Part shown: positions 1 to 8,535 of the stretch, piece by piece
Numbering within the stretch: position 1 is the stretch's first letter
Layout: every line of letters starts with the position of its first letter
Source: Nitrospiraceae bacterium
Lineage (GTDB): Bacteria; Nitrospirota; Thermodesulfovibrionia; UBA6902
Assembly: GCA_020356065.1 (NCBI GenBank)
Contig: CP070632.1
Location: forward strand, 1,302,796 to 1,350,741
DNA length: 47,946 bases
Reading direction: 5' to 3'
Notes under the pieces: generated by a model
Database searches by the model: none
What the model was told of the DNA's origin: nothing
What the model saw: the letters and a program-made list of their open reading frames with translations, nothing else
Made by a program: the position numbers and the translations under genes

Positions 1-315
1 ACCCGTGATCTCCTGGGGAACATTCAACTGCTGGGCCAGGGATTGACCGGATCTGTCAGCATTCATACCAGCAGATACGGCATTAATAAGCTTATTAACA
101 GATACGGCATTTGAAGGTGTTGCAACTGATGGAGACACTGAACAGCCGGTGAGATTATCGGTTAACAGCGTTACAACATCATCAATGCTTTCCTGGGAAA
201 CCGTTCCCGTTGGGGTGCCACCACCTCCACCGCCTCCACCATCACCATTACCTCCGCATGAAATTGACAGAAAAGCGATAAAAACAGTTGATAAAATGAT
301 TTTTGCAATTTTCAC
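1..315 (-). CDS. Putative lipoprotein, N-terminal part only (cut by window edge)
   Basis: A reading frame on the minus strand starts at GTG (315-313) behind a strong AAGGAGGG ribosome site and runs open off the left edge for 105 codons. The first 20 residues form a lipoprotein signal: basic VKIAK start, hydrophobic stretch and the lipobox LSISC, so Cys at about residue 19 would be lipidated. A low-complexity Gly run follows (GGNGDGGGGGGGG), then a region with VSQESIDDVVTLLTDN. I do not recognise the family. Processed, it would sit in the membrane facing the periplasm. The Gly/Pro-rich frame on the opposite strand is its shadow. Confidence 0.7.
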   Translation of the reverse strand, partial: MKIAKIILSTVFIAFLSISCGGNGDGGGGGGGGTPTGTVSQESIDDVVTLLTDNLTGCSVSPSVATPSNAVSVNKLINAVSAGMNADRSGQSLAQQLNVPQEITG

Positions 316-611
316 TTCTTACCCTCCTTTTTTTAAAATTTATAAAGATGAGCAAAAAAACAATTGGCTTTCAATTTTTTGCTCGCGGTTCATGAGTATT
401 ATAAAGATGGATCATAAACTATTAATTAATAAATAACAAGATAAGTATTGTTGTTGAGGTAATCATTATCATATACCAGCTTAATGATGAATAAAAAATT
501 AACTGTCGATAATTATAAAACATTTTAAACAGATCTTCCATACCACAGGTAGTGTGTTTAGTTAATTATCAACACAAAATATGGAGTGTATAGATAAATT
601 GCATTTTTTTC
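316..611. other. AT-rich divergent intergenic region, no gene seen
   Basis: This stretch separates the minus-strand lipoprotein gene from the dcw cluster. It is strongly AT-rich, and I see no credible reading frame, RNA gene or long inverted repeat in it. It probably holds the promoter of the lipoprotein gene, but I could not pick a convincing -35/-10 pair. Confidence 0.5.
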
Positions 612-640
612 TTGACAAGAATTAGCCACATACATATACT
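612..640 (+). promoter_or_regulatory. Sigma-70 promoter of the mraZ/dcw cluster
   Basis: TTGACA at 612-617 and TATACT at 635-640 are separated by exactly 17 bp. The predicted start of transcription near 647 is about 36 bases upstream of the mraZ ATG. It is the only near-consensus promoter seen ahead of the 16-gene division cluster. Confidence 0.85.
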
Positions 641-651
641 TTTCTGTACGA

Positions 652-675
652 GTGGTAGAAAGTGGTTAATTGTGG
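652..675 (+). promoter_or_regulatory. Three phased GTGG repeats, probable MraZ operator
   Basis: GTGG occurs at 652-655, 662-665 and 672-675, exactly 10 bp apart, just downstream of the promoter. The third copy runs into the mraZ ribosome site GGAGG. MraZ of E. coli and mycoplasmas binds short G-rich direct repeats with one-turn spacing upstream of its own gene, so this is the expected autoregulatory site. The assignment rests on motif and position only. Confidence 0.7.
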
Positions 676-682
676 AGGAAAA

Positions 683-1135
683 ATGCCGGGTTTTTCAGGA
701 AAACATTATAAGTCTCTTGATTCAAAAGGCAGACTGATAGTTCCTGCTCCTTTTCGTGAGATACTTTCCTCCAATCATTCATCAAAATTAATTATAACAA
801 ATGAGGTATTTGATAAGTGCCTGAGCGCTTATCCTGCAGATGAGTGGCAGAAACTGCTGGATAAAGTGTATGGAATGCCTCAGACATCAGATGCGGTCAA
901 ATATTACATGAGAAGAGTTATCGGATCAGCAGTTGAGTGCGATGTGGATAAACAGGGACGGGTGCTTGTCGTACCTGCGCTGAGGGTTGATGCCGGCCTG
1001 AATGGAGAGGTGGTCTTAATTGGACTGGGCAACAGAATAGAGGTATGGGACAAGAGCGGACTGGAGGATGTTGCAGATCCTTCGAAGATAGACAGGCAGG
1101 CATTTAAGGAGGAGTTTATTAATCTTGGGCTGTAA
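683..1135 (+). CDS. mraZ: Transcriptional regulator MraZ
   Basis: MraZ is a DNA-binding regulator with two AbrB-like halves; it forms rings and represses the dcw operon. The 150-residue product has the first-half signature LDSKGRLIVPAPFRE near the N-terminus and the second-half signature DVDKQGRVLVVPALR near residue 90, which fits the family length. I chose the ATG at 683 over an in-frame GTG at 662. GGAGG lies at 674-678 with good spacing, and the upstream GTG lies among the GTGG operator repeats. The stop codon abuts the rsmH start (TAAATG), so the two are probably translationally coupled. First gene of the cluster and probably autoregulated. Confidence 0.93.
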   Translation: MPGFSGKHYKSLDSKGRLIVPAPFREILSSNHSSKLIITNEVFDKCLSAYPADEWQKLLDKVYGMPQTSDAVKYYMRRVIGSAVECDVDKQGRVLVVPALRVDAGLNGEVVLIGLGNRIEVWDKSGLEDVADPSKIDRQAFKEEFINLGL

Positions 1136-2011
1136 ATGGGAATAGTTCATGTCCCGGTCATGAGGGAGGAGGTTCTGGAAAACTTGGCTTTAAAAGAATC
1201 TGGAATATATGTTGACGCAACACTGGGACCCGGAGGGCATGCAGAGGGAATTCTTCAAAATGCCGGTAAATGTGTACTGATAGGAATAGACAGAGATGAT
1301 GAGGCCCTCACATTGGCAGGTGAACGGTTAAAAAAGTATGACAATATTCATTTAATCAGGGACAGCTTTTCAAATATCAAATCTGTTGTATCAGGTCTGG
1401 GCTATAGCGAAGTCGACGGTATTCTTCTTGATCTTGGTTTTTCAACTCTACAGATGAAGTCAGATAACAGGGGGTTCAGTTTTCTTAAGGACGAGCCTCT
1501 GGACATGCGCATGGACAGAAGGCAGGAATTGACAGCAGAAACTATCGTAAACACGTACCACTGGCAAAAACTGGCAGACATTATATGGAAGTACGGTGAA
1601 GAGAGGAAAAGCAGGAGGATTGCAAGGGCGATTATTTATGCGCGTGAAAAAAAGAAAATACACTCATGCAGAGAACTTGCGTTGATTATAGAAAAATCCA
1701 TCGGCAGAAAACAGAGGATTCACCCGGCAACAAGGACATTTCAGGCACTCAGGATAGAGGTAAACAGAGAACTGGAACAGGTTGATACAGTCATAAACGA
1801 AGGAGCGGACATCCTTAGAAAAAAGGGCAGGATATGCATTCTTGCGTATCATTCTCTGGAGGACAGGATCGTAAAAAATGCATATAAAAAACTTGCACAG
1901 CAGGGGCTGTTCAATATCATCACAAAAAAACCATTGATACCGCGCAGGGAAGAACAGAGAGCAAATCCTTCTTCCCGGAGTGCAAAACTGAGGGTGGCTG
2001 AAAAAATATGA
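1136..2011 (+). CDS. rsmH: 16S rRNA (cytosine1402-N4)-methyltransferase RsmH
   Basis: RsmH (MraW) uses S-adenosylmethionine to methylate N4 of C1402 in the 16S rRNA decoding centre. The 291-residue product begins with the family pattern HVPVMREEVLENL and has the SAM-binding loop DATLGPGGHAEGIL around residue 28. Further family motifs are LDLGFSTLQ, FSFLKDEPLDMRMD, TFQALRIEVNRELE and the C-terminal AYHSLEDRIVK. Length is slightly below the usual 300-310. The ATG directly follows the mraZ stop; an AAGGAGGAG lies about 20 bases upstream inside mraZ, so initiation may depend on coupling. The end overlaps ftsL by four bases. Confidence 0.95.
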   Translation: MGIVHVPVMREEVLENLALKESGIYVDATLGPGGHAEGILQNAGKCVLIGIDRDDEALTLAGERLKKYDNIHLIRDSFSNIKSVVSGLGYSEVDGILLDLGFSTLQMKSDNRGFSFLKDEPLDMRMDRRQELTAETIVNTYHWQKLADIIWKYGEERKSRRIARAIIYAREKKKIHSCRELALIIEKSIGRKQRIHPATRTFQALRIEVNRELEQVDTVINEGADILRKKGRICILAYHSLEDRIVKNAYKKLAQQGLFNIITKKPLIPRREEQRANPSSRSAKLRVAEKI

Positions 2012-2337
2012 CAACAAGAAGAGCAAAAAGGCACAAAAAAGGTAATTTGCTTAAACTCGGGATGATTGTCTATCTTGGCTTTTGTCTTTTTTCCATAGTA
2101 TGGCTGAGGTCAGAAGTTCTTAACCTTAAATATGAGCTGGGAGAACTGGACATTCTTAAGGCTGATCTGATCAATGAGCGGAAAATGATGGTTGCCACGA
2201 GGGCAAGCACGTACTCCACCGAGAAGATAGAGAGGGTGGCAACAAAACGTCTTGGAATGACAATGCCTGAGAGGCACAATGTCTATTTTGTTAAAAGGAG
2301 TTCTGCTGCTGCTCCGTATAAGGCATCGTTGAAATGA
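2008..2337 (+). CDS. ftsL: Cell division protein FtsL
   Basis: FtsL is a small bitopic protein that joins FtsB and FtsQ to control the septal synthase FtsW-FtsI. The 109-residue product has a very basic cytoplasmic tail (TTRRAKRHKK), one membrane segment at about 16-33 (GMIVYLGFCLFSIVWL) and a periplasmic coiled-coil region with spaced Leu residues (VLNLKYELGELDILKADL). The C-terminal motif VATKRLGMTMPE is typical of FtsL/FtsB-like proteins. It overlaps rsmH by ATGA. Primary sequence is weakly conserved in this family, so the call leans on topology and position between rsmH and ftsI. Confidence 0.88.
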   Translation: MTTRRAKRHKKGNLLKLGMIVYLGFCLFSIVWLRSEVLNLKYELGELDILKADLINERKMMVATRASTYSTEKIERVATKRLGMTMPERHNVYFVKRSSAAAPYKASLK

Positions 2338-2422
2338 AAGGATTAACCGATAAACATCATGACGTACAGGAAATCGACATTAATATGAAAATTATTGTTT
2401 TCTGGGATGAAGCTGATTTCTA

Positions 2423-2443
2423 GTCTCATACATGTATTGAGAC
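2423..2443 (+). promoter_or_regulatory. Short hairpin in the ftsL-ftsI gap
   Basis: GTCTCA (2423-2428) pairs with TGAGAC (2438-2443) around the near-palindromic core TACATGTA. It lies 10 bases before the ftsI start, which lacks a clear ribosome site. It could affect ftsI translation; no poly-T follows, so it is not an intrinsic terminator. Confidence 0.35.
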
Positions 2444-2453
2444 GACATTAAAA

Positions 2454-4253
2454 ATGATGAGAAGAAAGAACACCGGCAATACAGAGATGAGAAAACTCTG
2501 GGACGAAGACCCTGTTAAGATTCCTCTGCAAAAAAGTAAAAAAAGAGGTCTTGTCCTGGTCACAATCGTATTTTTTTGTTTTGCAGTCATTCTCTTCCGC
2601 CTCGTCGATCTCATGGTCGTGGATCATGAAAAACTGTCTGAAAGGGCGGCCCAGCAGTATATGCGGGAAAAGACCCTTACGCCGCAGCGGGGGGTCATAT
2701 GGGACAGAAAGATGAAGGAGATGGCTGCAAACATAGAAACCGAATCTCTTTACGCCATGCCATCCAAAGTGGAAGATACAAGGAGTCTGACCAGAGATAT
2801 CGCCCCGTTGATAAAGGTATCATCAAAAAGACTGAACAGGACCCTTCTGAAAAAAAAGAACAAGGACTTTATATGGCTTGAAAGGAAGATGGACCTGGAT
2901 AATGTCCGGAAGATCAACGTTCTTAAAGAGAAAAATAATTATAAAGCGATTGGTTTTTTGTCGGAATCCAAACGTTTTTATCCCAAAAACAAAATAGCGT
3001 CCCATCTTATCGGTTTTACAAACATTGACAATAAAGGAATTTCAGGTCTTGAGCTTCAGTACGACACATACCTGAGGGGTGAGATCAGCAACTTTTCTGT
3101 CGGAACAGACGCGCGCGGGAACCGGCTGTTTAATGAAGTGAGGGAGCCTGTATCAGGCAACAATCTTCTGTTAACCATAGATGAACGTATCCAGTACATC
3201 GTGGAGAGAGAACTGGCCGATGCCATGAAAACATGGAAAGCAGAAGCCGCTGTTGCCATAATGATGAACCCTGCAACAGGTGAAATTCTGGCCATGGCAA
3301 ACAGGCCGAATTATGATCCCAACTCTGCCGGCAGGTCAAAGGTTTCAGAGAGACGCAACAGGGCCCTTACTGATCTTTTTGAGCCGGGGTCCACACTGAA
3401 AACAGTCCTTGCCGCTGCCGCGCTCGAAGAGGGCATCGTACGGCTCAATGATGAATATGATGTATCAAAAGGATATATCGTTGTCGGCGGCAAGAGAATC
3501 AGGGACTTACACAAGAATGACATATTAACATTCCAGGAAGTGGTGCAGAGGTCATCCAATGTCGGGGCAGTCCAGATAGGCATGGAACTGGGCGGAAAAA
3601 AATACTATGAGTATATCCGGAAGTTCGGGTTTGGAGAGAAATCAGGTATAGATTTTCCGGGTGAGATCAAGGGAATATTACGAAATCCCAGGGACTGGTC
3701 AGGCACATCCCTGGCCGCATTATCAATCGGCCAGGAAATAGGCGTAACGCCTCTGCAGATTTTAAGGGCCTATGCAGCTATTGCGAACGGCGGTAAATTA
3801 ATGAAGCCCTATATCGTCTCCGACATTATCTCTCCTGCTGGTCAGATCATAAAAAGTGTGGCGCCTGAAGTGGTGAGACAGGTCGTCTCTGAAAAAACGG
3901 CTGAAAAGGTCACTGATATTTTAAAAACAGTTGTGGAAGAGGGCGGAACAGCAACAAAGGCATACATACAGGGCAATCTCGTTGCAGGCAAAACAGGTAC
4001 TGCCCAGATATTTGATAACCAGAAGAAACGTTATTCACGGGAAAGGCATATAAGTTCATTTGTCGGGTTTGTGCCGGCAGATGATCCCAGGCTCGCTCTG
4101 ATTGTTGTTATATACGAGCCGAAAGGGGGATCATACGGTGGGGTTGTAGCAGCACCTGTGTTTAAAAATATTATTGAACATACCTTTGCCTACATGAATG
4201 TGCCAATGGAGAGAGATGAAAACCAGATTATCCTTGTCAGTAGATCCCGTTAG
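2454..4253 (+). CDS. ftsI: Septal peptidoglycan transpeptidase FtsI (class B PBP)
   Basis: FtsI cross-links septal peptidoglycan as partner of FtsW. The 599-residue product has a basic cytoplasmic start and one membrane anchor at about 31-53. A dimerisation/pedestal region follows, with LTPQRGVIWDR near 75. In the transpeptidase domain all three catalytic motifs are present: S313-T-L-K316 with the active-site Ser, S367-S-N369, and K513-T-G515. There is no PASTA domain, so it resembles FtsI rather than SpoVD. About 115 bases separate it from ftsL. The start at 2454 (ATGATG) has only a poor ribosome site, and the second ATG is equally possible. Confidence 0.95.
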   Translation: MMRRKNTGNTEMRKLWDEDPVKIPLQKSKKRGLVLVTIVFFCFAVILFRLVDLMVVDHEKLSERAAQQYMREKTLTPQRGVIWDRKMKEMAANIETESLYAMPSKVEDTRSLTRDIAPLIKVSSKRLNRTLLKKKNKDFIWLERKMDLDNVRKINVLKEKNNYKAIGFLSESKRFYPKNKIASHLIGFTNIDNKGISGLELQYDTYLRGEISNFSVGTDARGNRLFNEVREPVSGNNLLLTIDERIQYIVERELADAMKTWKAEAAVAIMMNPATGEILAMANRPNYDPNSAGRSKVSERRNRALTDLFEPGSTLKTVLAAAALEEGIVRLNDEYDVSKGYIVVGGKRIRDLHKNDILTFQEVVQRSSNVGAVQIGMELGGKKYYEYIRKFGFGEKSGIDFPGEIKGILRNPRDWSGTSLAALSIGQEIGVTPLQILRAYAAIANGGKLMKPYIVSDIISPAGQIIKSVAPEVVRQVVSEKTAEKVTDILKTVVEEGGTATKAYIQGNLVAGKTGTAQIFDNQKKRYSRERHISSFVGFVPADDPRLALIVVIYEPKGGSYGGVVAAPVFKNIIEHTFAYMNVPMERDENQIILVSRSR

Positions 4254-4304
4254 AGAGATTGCTCATTGGGATACAAATGTACTGTATTGATCACATGAGG
4301 TGTT

Positions 4305-4346
4305 ATGAGAAAAAAAACACTGTTGTCAGAAGCTCTCACAGGATAA
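4305..4346 (+). CDS. Possible 13-residue leader peptide coupled to murE
   Basis: ATG at 4305 follows GAGGTG (4297-4302). The frame MRKKTLLSEALTG ends in TAA at 4344-4346, directly followed by the murE ATG (TAAATG). Such an arrangement could deliver ribosomes to murE, whose own ribosome site (AGGAT) is weak. The frame is too short to be supported by composition; only the ribosome site and exact junction argue for it. Confidence 0.35.
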   Translation: MRKKTLLSEALTG

Positions 4347-5858
4347 ATGAATCTTCAGGGACTCTTAAAGGATCTTGCAATAAAGAATATAACAGGAGTA
4401 TTAACGTCGGATATAAAAGGTATAGCCTATGACTCGAGATTAGTCGGACCGGATTTTTTATTTGTGGCTGTCAGAGGATTTACATTTGATGGTCACACGT
4501 TTATAAAAGACGCAATAGACAGGGGGGCTGCAGCTATCGTTACAGAGTATGCAGTAGAAAAAACAGGCGCAATTGATCTTGCTGCTCAGGGAAGGACTGC
4601 GTTTATCGAGGTTTCCGACAGCAGGGAAGCCCTGGCCCTTATATCGGCTGCTTATTATGGATATCCCTCCACCCGTCTGTCTTTAATCGGGATTACCGGT
4701 ACAAACGGTAAAACGACCACAAGTTTCATAACGAAAAGCATCATTGAAGCAGGAGGCAACAACACAGGACTGCTCGGCACCATCTGTTACATGACAGGAA
4801 AGAAACCGATCACATCAGTAAACACTACTCCGGAATCACTTGATCTCCAGAGATACCTGAATGAAATGGTAAATAATAATATTACGTATTCGGTAGTGGA
4901 AGTTTCTTCACATGCCATGACACTTAAACGAATAGACGGATGTTTATTCAACGTGGCCGCGTTTACAAATTTCACACAGGACCATCTGGATTTTCATAAA
5001 ACCATGGATGCATATTTTAATACAAAAAGCAGGTTGTTCTCTTACCTCAGGGAGGGGGGAACAGCTGTATTAAATACAGACGATCCCGCACTCAGACAGT
5101 TCGCAAAGACCCTGAACTGCAATGTGATAACATGCGGCATTGAGCAGAACGCGATGATTCGAGCTGAGAAGATAGAAGTGGGAAAAAGAATCCGGGACGA
5201 CAGTGGCACAGCGGTGCGACACGGACTTGCTTTTGATGCATGCACTCCCGCAGGAAGATTTAGCGTACGATCAAGCCTGACCGGGAGAATGAATGTATAC
5301 AACATTCTGCTGTCAATCGGGATAGCCCATGCTCTTGGAATCAACAGGGAGCACATCCGGAAAGGAATATCAGAAGCCCTGCCTGTTGAAGGCAGATTTG
5401 AAAGCATTGACAGGGGTCAGGATTTCTATTGTATTGTGGATTATGCCCATACAGAAGACGCGCTGAGAAAACTGATTGAAGAGGCAAAGCTGATAACTGA
5501 AAAAAAAGTTATTACCGTATTTGGGTGCGGCGGGGACAGAGACAGGTCAAAGAGATCTCAGATGGGTCACGCAGCTGACACATTAAGCGACCATGTTGTT
5601 GTTACATCGGACAATCCCAGGTCTGAGGATCTTGAAGAGATCATAAAAGATATTGTTAAAGGCATCAGCAGTGAAGACTTTAGCGTTATCCCTGATAGGG
5701 AAGAGGCGATAAGGTACGCAATACTCAAGGCAGAAACGGGGGATACAGTGCTGGTTGCGGGAAAGGGACATGAAGATTACCAGGAGATTAAGGGGATAAG
5801 GCATCATTTCAGCGACAGGGAAGTGATAATAAAGATATTAAAGGAGATTACTGGCTAG
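4347..5858 (+). CDS. murE: UDP-MurNAc-tripeptide synthetase MurE (meso-DAP adding)
   Basis: MurE is the cytoplasmic ligase that adds the third stem residue to UDP-MurNAc-L-Ala-D-Glu with ATP. The 503-residue product shows the Mur ligase N-terminal pattern IAYDSRLVGPDFLFVAVRG, the P-loop GTNGKTTT starting at G118, and the central motifs VEVSSHAMTLKR and FTNFTQDHLDFH. The C-terminal domain contains YAHTEDALRKLI and FGCGGDRDRSKR. DNPR at 422-425 is the signature for meso-diaminopimelate rather than lysine, implying Gram-negative-type peptidoglycan. Length is normal. It is followed by a 178-base gap holding a dispersed repeat before murF. Confidence 0.96.
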   Translation: MNLQGLLKDLAIKNITGVLTSDIKGIAYDSRLVGPDFLFVAVRGFTFDGHTFIKDAIDRGAAAIVTEYAVEKTGAIDLAAQGRTAFIEVSDSREALALISAAYYGYPSTRLSLIGITGTNGKTTTSFITKSIIEAGGNNTGLLGTICYMTGKKPITSVNTTPESLDLQRYLNEMVNNNITYSVVEVSSHAMTLKRIDGCLFNVAAFTNFTQDHLDFHKTMDAYFNTKSRLFSYLREGGTAVLNTDDPALRQFAKTLNCNVITCGIEQNAMIRAEKIEVGKRIRDDSGTAVRHGLAFDACTPAGRFSVRSSLTGRMNVYNILLSIGIAHALGINREHIRKGISEALPVEGRFESIDRGQDFYCIVDYAHTEDALRKLIEEAKLITEKKVITVFGCGGDRDRSKRSQMGHAADTLSDHVVVTSDNPRSEDLEEIIKDIVKGISSEDFSVIPDREEAIRYAILKAETGDTVLVAGKGHEDYQEIKGIRHHFSDREVIIKILKEITG

Positions 5859-5900
5859 TTTGCTCTATATTAAGCCTGTGTATAAAGTTCATTTAGCTGT

Positions 5901-5944
5901 AATGCCGGACTCGATCCGACCGGCTTAAGGACTGACGGAATGAC
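5901..5944 (+). repeat. Dispersed repeat, family A, short copy
   Basis: This begins TGCCGGACTCGATCC and ends GGAATGAC. The same two ends flank a longer copy at 18138-18245, where about 60 further bases lie between them. Both copies are in gaps of the dcw cluster (murE-murF and ftsA-ftsZ). A small inverted repeat, TCACACA/TGTGTGA, lies just downstream near 5970-5986. Confidence 0.6.
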
Positions 5945-6036
5945 AAACATAAAAATGTAATGTATTCACACACAATGTGTGAGTCCCGCTATCTGAATTA
6001 TTTAAAATGTGTGTGGGTTAACGAGATAGATTAAAG

Positions 6037-7443
6037 GTGTCAGAGCTGACAGTGCGGAACATAATTGAGGCAACCGGTGGTGAACTTTTATTGGAAGGGG
6101 CAAAAACCTTCAGCGGCGTGTCTATCGATACAAGGACCATAAAGGACGGGGAGCTGTTTTTTGCCATAAGAGGGGAGAGATTTAACGGTCATGATTTTAT
6201 CGAAGACGCGCTTGAAAGGGGTGGCGGTGCTGTTGTGGACACGAAACCGGAGGTTCTTCCTCGAGGAAAAACGCTTATATATGTTTCTGATACCCTGCGG
6301 TCTTTGCAGGATCTCGCGCAATATCTGAGGGAAGAAAAAGACATCCCTGTTGTCGCAGTCACAGGGAGTAACGGCAAGACCACGACCAAGGAGATGCTTT
6401 ATTCAATTCTGTCAAGGAAATATAGGACACTCAGGAATGAAGGTAACCTGAACAACCACATTGGACTGCCTTTAAGCCTCCTGAAACTTGACCCTGATGA
6501 TGAAATGATTGTCCTTGAAATGGGTATGAATGCTTCAGGAGAAATCAAGAGACTCTGTGAAATAGCAAGACCCAGTCATGGAGTAATTACCAATATTGGA
6601 GCTGCTCATCTTGGCATGCTCGGCAGCTATGAAGCTGTCAGGTCAGCCAAGCTTGAGATCCTTGATGGATTAAGCACTGTTATTGTTAACGCAGATGACA
6701 GGTTCCTGATGCAGGGATTAGATATGATGAAGAATTATGCAGGGCGAAGAATCACCTTTGCCGTGAAAAAGACAAATAACGATGGCAATTCAGACAATGC
6801 GGATGTTACTGCCTGGGACCTGAGGACAACTGATGATGGTACTGACTTTATACTGGAGTTCACAGGCGAAGGTAATGTCCGGGTCAGTCTTGGCGTGCAT
6901 GGTCTGTTTAATGTTTATAATGCCCTTGCAGCCACAGCCGTCAGTTATTCCCTCGGTATGGAGATGAATGATATAAAGGCAGGGCTTGAACACTACTCTG
7001 CGTTTCCGATGAGGTTTGAAATAACAGAAGAACATGGCATGACTATCATTAACGACACGTATAATGCAAACCTCTCATCCACGAGAGAGTCTCTGTCAGA
7101 ACTGCTCCGGTTGGGATCGGGGGGCAGAAAAGTTGCCGTGCTTGGCGACATGCTGGAGCTGGGGTCATTTACTGATGATTCCCACAGGGAGATCGGCAGG
7201 ATAATAATCGATATGGGGATCGATGTCTTTGTAGCTGTGGGTGAAAAGATGGCCCTCGCTGCAGGGGAATGCATGAAATCCAGGGGGATTAGCAGTTTCC
7301 CGGATGTTTACTGTTTTAAAGACGCTGAGCATGCCGGAAGAGAAATATCAGGCATAGTAAGGCAGAACGACACGTTGCTGGTAAAAGGCTCCCGTTCCAT
7401 GACTATGGAGAAGATTGTAAAGGACATTAAGAATGCTGTATAA
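6037..7443 (+). CDS. murF: UDP-MurNAc-tripeptide:D-Ala-D-Ala ligase MurF
   Basis: MurF attaches the D-Ala-D-Ala dipeptide to UDP-MurNAc-tripeptide, the last cytoplasmic step before MraY. The 468-residue product has the N-terminal FSGVSIDTRTIKDGELFFAI, the P-loop GSNGKTTTKEM from G110, NEGNLNNHIGLPLSLL, and EMGMNASGEIKRLCEIARP. The C-terminal domain has INDTYNANLSS and VLGDMLELG, both characteristic of MurF. The start is GTG at 6037; an upstream in-frame stop rules out a longer form, and the ribosome site is weak. The 3' end overlaps mraY by 11 bases. Confidence 0.96.
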   Translation: MSELTVRNIIEATGGELLLEGAKTFSGVSIDTRTIKDGELFFAIRGERFNGHDFIEDALERGGGAVVDTKPEVLPRGKTLIYVSDTLRSLQDLAQYLREEKDIPVVAVTGSNGKTTTKEMLYSILSRKYRTLRNEGNLNNHIGLPLSLLKLDPDDEMIVLEMGMNASGEIKRLCEIARPSHGVITNIGAAHLGMLGSYEAVRSAKLEILDGLSTVIVNADDRFLMQGLDMMKNYAGRRITFAVKKTNNDGNSDNADVTAWDLRTTDDGTDFILEFTGEGNVRVSLGVHGLFNVYNALAATAVSYSLGMEMNDIKAGLEHYSAFPMRFEITEEHGMTIINDTYNANLSSTRESLSELLRLGSGGRKVAVLGDMLELGSFTDDSHREIGRIIIDMGIDVFVAVGEKMALAAGECMKSRGISSFPDVYCFKDAEHAGREISGIVRQNDTLLVKGSRSMTMEKIVKDIKNAV

Positions 7444-8515
7444 ACTGTTTTATTCATTTCAGGACGTATATTCACCCTTTAATGTATTCAGGTATATTAC
7501 ATTCAGAGCTGCGCTTGCTGTTATTACTGCGCTGCTCATATCCTTTATTCTGGCCCCCTGGATCATAAAAAAACTCAGACAACTCAGTATGACGCAGTAC
7601 ATAAGAGATGACGGTCCCAAATCACACCTCGACAAATCCGGCACCCCCACTATGGGAGGCATCCTGATTATTCTCTCAGTTGTCATATCAGTCCTTATGT
7701 GGGGAGACCTGAGCAATAAGTTTGTCCTGATCATGATTCTTGCCATAACAGGATTTGGATGTATCGGACTTGTTGACGATTACCTGAAGGCATTCAAAAA
7801 AAACCCAAAGGGGATGAAAGGATGGTATAAGTTCGGGGCCCAGATTATTCTTGCTTTGATAATAGGATTTATGTTCTATCACGATCCTGAAGATCCGTAT
7901 ATTGCAAATTTAAGCATACCTTTTTTCAAGAGCTGGTTAGTAGACCTTGGATGGTTTTATGTCCCCTTTTCTATTCTTGTGATTGTTGGTGCATCCAATG
8001 CAGTCAACCTTACCGATGGTATTGACGGTCTTGCCATAGGGCTAGTCGGTATTGCCTGTCTGGCAAACGGGGCGCTTATATACATATCAGGGCACGCAGG
8101 ATTTTCAAAATATCTTCATGTGCTTTTTTTGCCCCGTGTTGGAGAGCTGACAGTGTTCTGCGGGGCCATGTTCGGAGCTGCCCTTGGGTTTCTCTGGTAC
8201 AACAGCCATCCTGCTGAAATATTTATGGGAGATGTTGGTTCTCTCGGTCTTGGCGGGTCCCTTGGCACACTTGCCGTCATATCAAAACAGGAGATCGTTC
8301 TCGCTCTCGTCGGAGGAATTTTTGTCATAGAGACGTTCTCAGTCATGATCCAGGTCATATCGTTCAAGCTCACGGGTAAACGAGTGTTTAAAATGGCGCC
8401 CATACACCATCATTTTGAAGAAAAGGGATGGCCCGAACCAAAAGTCATAGTGAGGTTCTGGATCGTGGGCATTATTCTCGCATTGTTGAGCCTTGCGACT
8501 TTGAAAGTAAGATAG
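7433..8515 (+). CDS. mraY: Phospho-MurNAc-pentapeptide transferase MraY
   Basis: MraY is the polytopic inner-membrane enzyme that moves phospho-MurNAc-pentapeptide to undecaprenyl phosphate, making lipid I. The 360 residues match the family length and include SHLDKSGTPTMGG near 65, the catalytic acidic pair in LVDDYLKAFKKNPKGM near 110, NAVNLTDGIDGLA near 188 and FMGDVGSLGLGG near 263. The C-terminal MAPIHHHFEEKGW holds the family HHH motif. About ten hydrophobic segments are visible. It starts inside the end of murF (11-base overlap), so translation is probably coupled. Confidence 0.97.
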   Translation: MLYKLFYSFQDVYSPFNVFRYITFRAALAVITALLISFILAPWIIKKLRQLSMTQYIRDDGPKSHLDKSGTPTMGGILIILSVVISVLMWGDLSNKFVLIMILAITGFGCIGLVDDYLKAFKKNPKGMKGWYKFGAQIILALIIGFMFYHDPEDPYIANLSIPFFKSWLVDLGWFYVPFSILVIVGASNAVNLTDGIDGLAIGLVGIACLANGALIYISGHAGFSKYLHVLFLPRVGELTVFCGAMFGAALGFLWYNSHPAEIFMGDVGSLGLGGSLGTLAVISKQEIVLALVGGIFVIETFSVMIQVISFKLTGKRVFKMAPIHHHFEEKGWPEPKVIVRFWIVGIILALLSLATLKVR

Positions 8516-8535
8516 AGAGACACTGATAAACATTG

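Noticed and set aside
149-436. Plus-strand frame with a proline run
   Set aside because: It is the antisense of the Gly-rich lipoprotein gene on the minus strand, which has a strong ribosome site and lipobox.
662-682. Longer mraZ start at GTG 662
   Set aside because: The ATG at 683 has GGAGG at the right distance, and the extra residues come from the GTGG operator repeats.
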